From Sipunculus nudus (taxonomy: Eukaryota; Annelida; Sipuncula; Golfingiida; Sipunculidae): a DNA stretch of 64,000 bases. The position numbers and the translations under genes were made by a program. The stretch covers positions 52,091,676-52,155,675 of the forward strand of contig CM049316.1 in the NCBI GenBank assembly GCA_026874595.1, given 5' to 3'. Shown here in pieces: positions 63,981 through 64,000 of the stretch. The first letter of the stretch is position 1, and every line of letters starts with the position of its first letter. A model generated the notes under the pieces. It was not told the origin of the DNA. It searched no databases and saw nothing but the letters and a program-made list of their open reading frames with translations.

Positions 63981-64000
63981 CTTCATTTGGTCTGTATGAC
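63981..64000 (+). repeat. Start of another block M, truncated by window end
   Basis: The last 20 bases read as the first monomer of block M (GTCTGTATGAC). They align with 42264 at the 21717-bp offset, where a 17-monomer M begins. Confidence 0.75.

Larger units (their letters stand above)
1..64000 (+). repeat. 29-bp satellite array filling the window
   Basis: Every part of the window can be read as head-to-tail copies of a 29-bp monomer that begins CTTCATTT, has TGTATGACAG at positions 13-22 and ends TACACAG, TACTCAG or TATTCAG. Three types alternate. Type A differs from B at positions 9-10 (TA for GG), 18 (C for G) and 28 (G for A). Type C differs from B at position 12 (C for T), position 20 (G for C) and near 25-26. 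A-B-C forms an 87-bp trimer. The trimer consensus has 35 T, 20 A, 17 G and 15 C, about 37% GC with a strong T over A skew on this strand. I found no inverted segment and no unrelated insertion. A large eukaryotic satellite is the natural reading; the family and species are not recognised. Confidence 0.97.
59756..64000 (+). repeat. Composite unit C6, cut by the window end
   Basis: Short M 59756-59987, linker 59988-60129, M (a) 60130-60535, trimers 60536-61576 (1041 bp, as in C5), M (t) 61577-61982, trimers 61983-63024, 18-monomer M 63025-63546, trimers 63547-63980, and the first 20 bp of another M. From 61577 it follows C1 at offset 21717, not C2-C5. Confidence 0.88.

Noticed and set aside
1-64000. 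CRISPR array, because of a 29-bp direct repeat
   Set aside because: Repeats abut directly with no unique spacers, the pattern runs 64 kb, and no cas gene is present.
1-64000. Telomeric repeat or simple microsatellite tract
   Set aside because: No TTAGGG-like or short-period run longer than a few bases was found; the shortest real period is 29 bp.
1-64000. Genes on the minus strand
   Set aside because: TCA occurs in the CTTCATTT core of nearly every monomer and so puts TGA in all three reverse frames within each trimer; no long reverse frame exists.

Overview
The whole 64 kb window is one uninterrupted head-to-tail satellite array. I see no gene, RNA gene, transposon, CRISPR array or single-copy DNA in it. 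The basic unit is a T-rich 29-bp monomer: it begins CTTCATTT, carries TGTATGACAG at monomer positions 13-22 and ends TACACAG or TACTCAG. About 2,200 monomers fill the window, all in the same orientation. An uninterrupted array of this size points to eukaryotic heterochromatin (pericentromeric, subtelomeric or sex-chromosome satellite are the usual settings). Nothing in the sequence identifies the taxon, and I do not recognise the satellite family.

The array has at least four levels of order. (1) 29-bp monomers fall into three types: A (TTTTATTT and GTATCACAG, ends ACGG), B (GGTTTGTATGACAG) and C (GGTCTGTATGAGAG). (2) A-B-C make an 87-bp trimer, which fills most of the window. (3) The trimer arrays are broken up by two kinds of landmark: an extra C-type monomer (C-C junction, 'J'), and a distinct 14-monomer, 406-bp block of B-type monomers ('block M') that contains a rare CATCGGG marker. 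(4) These landmarks define superrepeats: J-to-J units between 2.9 and 32.4 kb, many of them exactly 3n+1 monomers long (725, 899, 1160, 1334, 1421 and 1595 bp), and from 37.9 kb to the end a composite of about 4.4 kb carrying a short M, a full M and a second full M. The end of the window appears to begin a second copy of a still larger repeat of about 21.7-21.9 kb.

Layout: 1-1078 trimer array plus block M; 1079-15221 trimer arrays without M (14.1 kb); 15222-24496 three M blocks, the first two 3275 bp apart; 24497-33281 trimer arrays in J-to-J units; 33282-33687 an M block; 33688-37860 trimer array; 37861-64000 six composite units (C1-C6), the last one cut by the window end.

Long open frames occur on the + strand (up to 2040 bp) and would encode a hydrophobic 29-residue repeat. 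I regard them as a by-product of the 87-bp period: 87 is divisible by 3, and in the one codon phase where TGA would fall in frame the A monomer has TCA. The 29-bp motif is conserved in all three codon phases, most long frames lack a natural ATG start, and they stop at block M, at C-C junctions or at 1-bp indels. No protein function is proposed. The interest of the window lies in the repeat architecture and its recent history of unequal exchange, not in a gene system.
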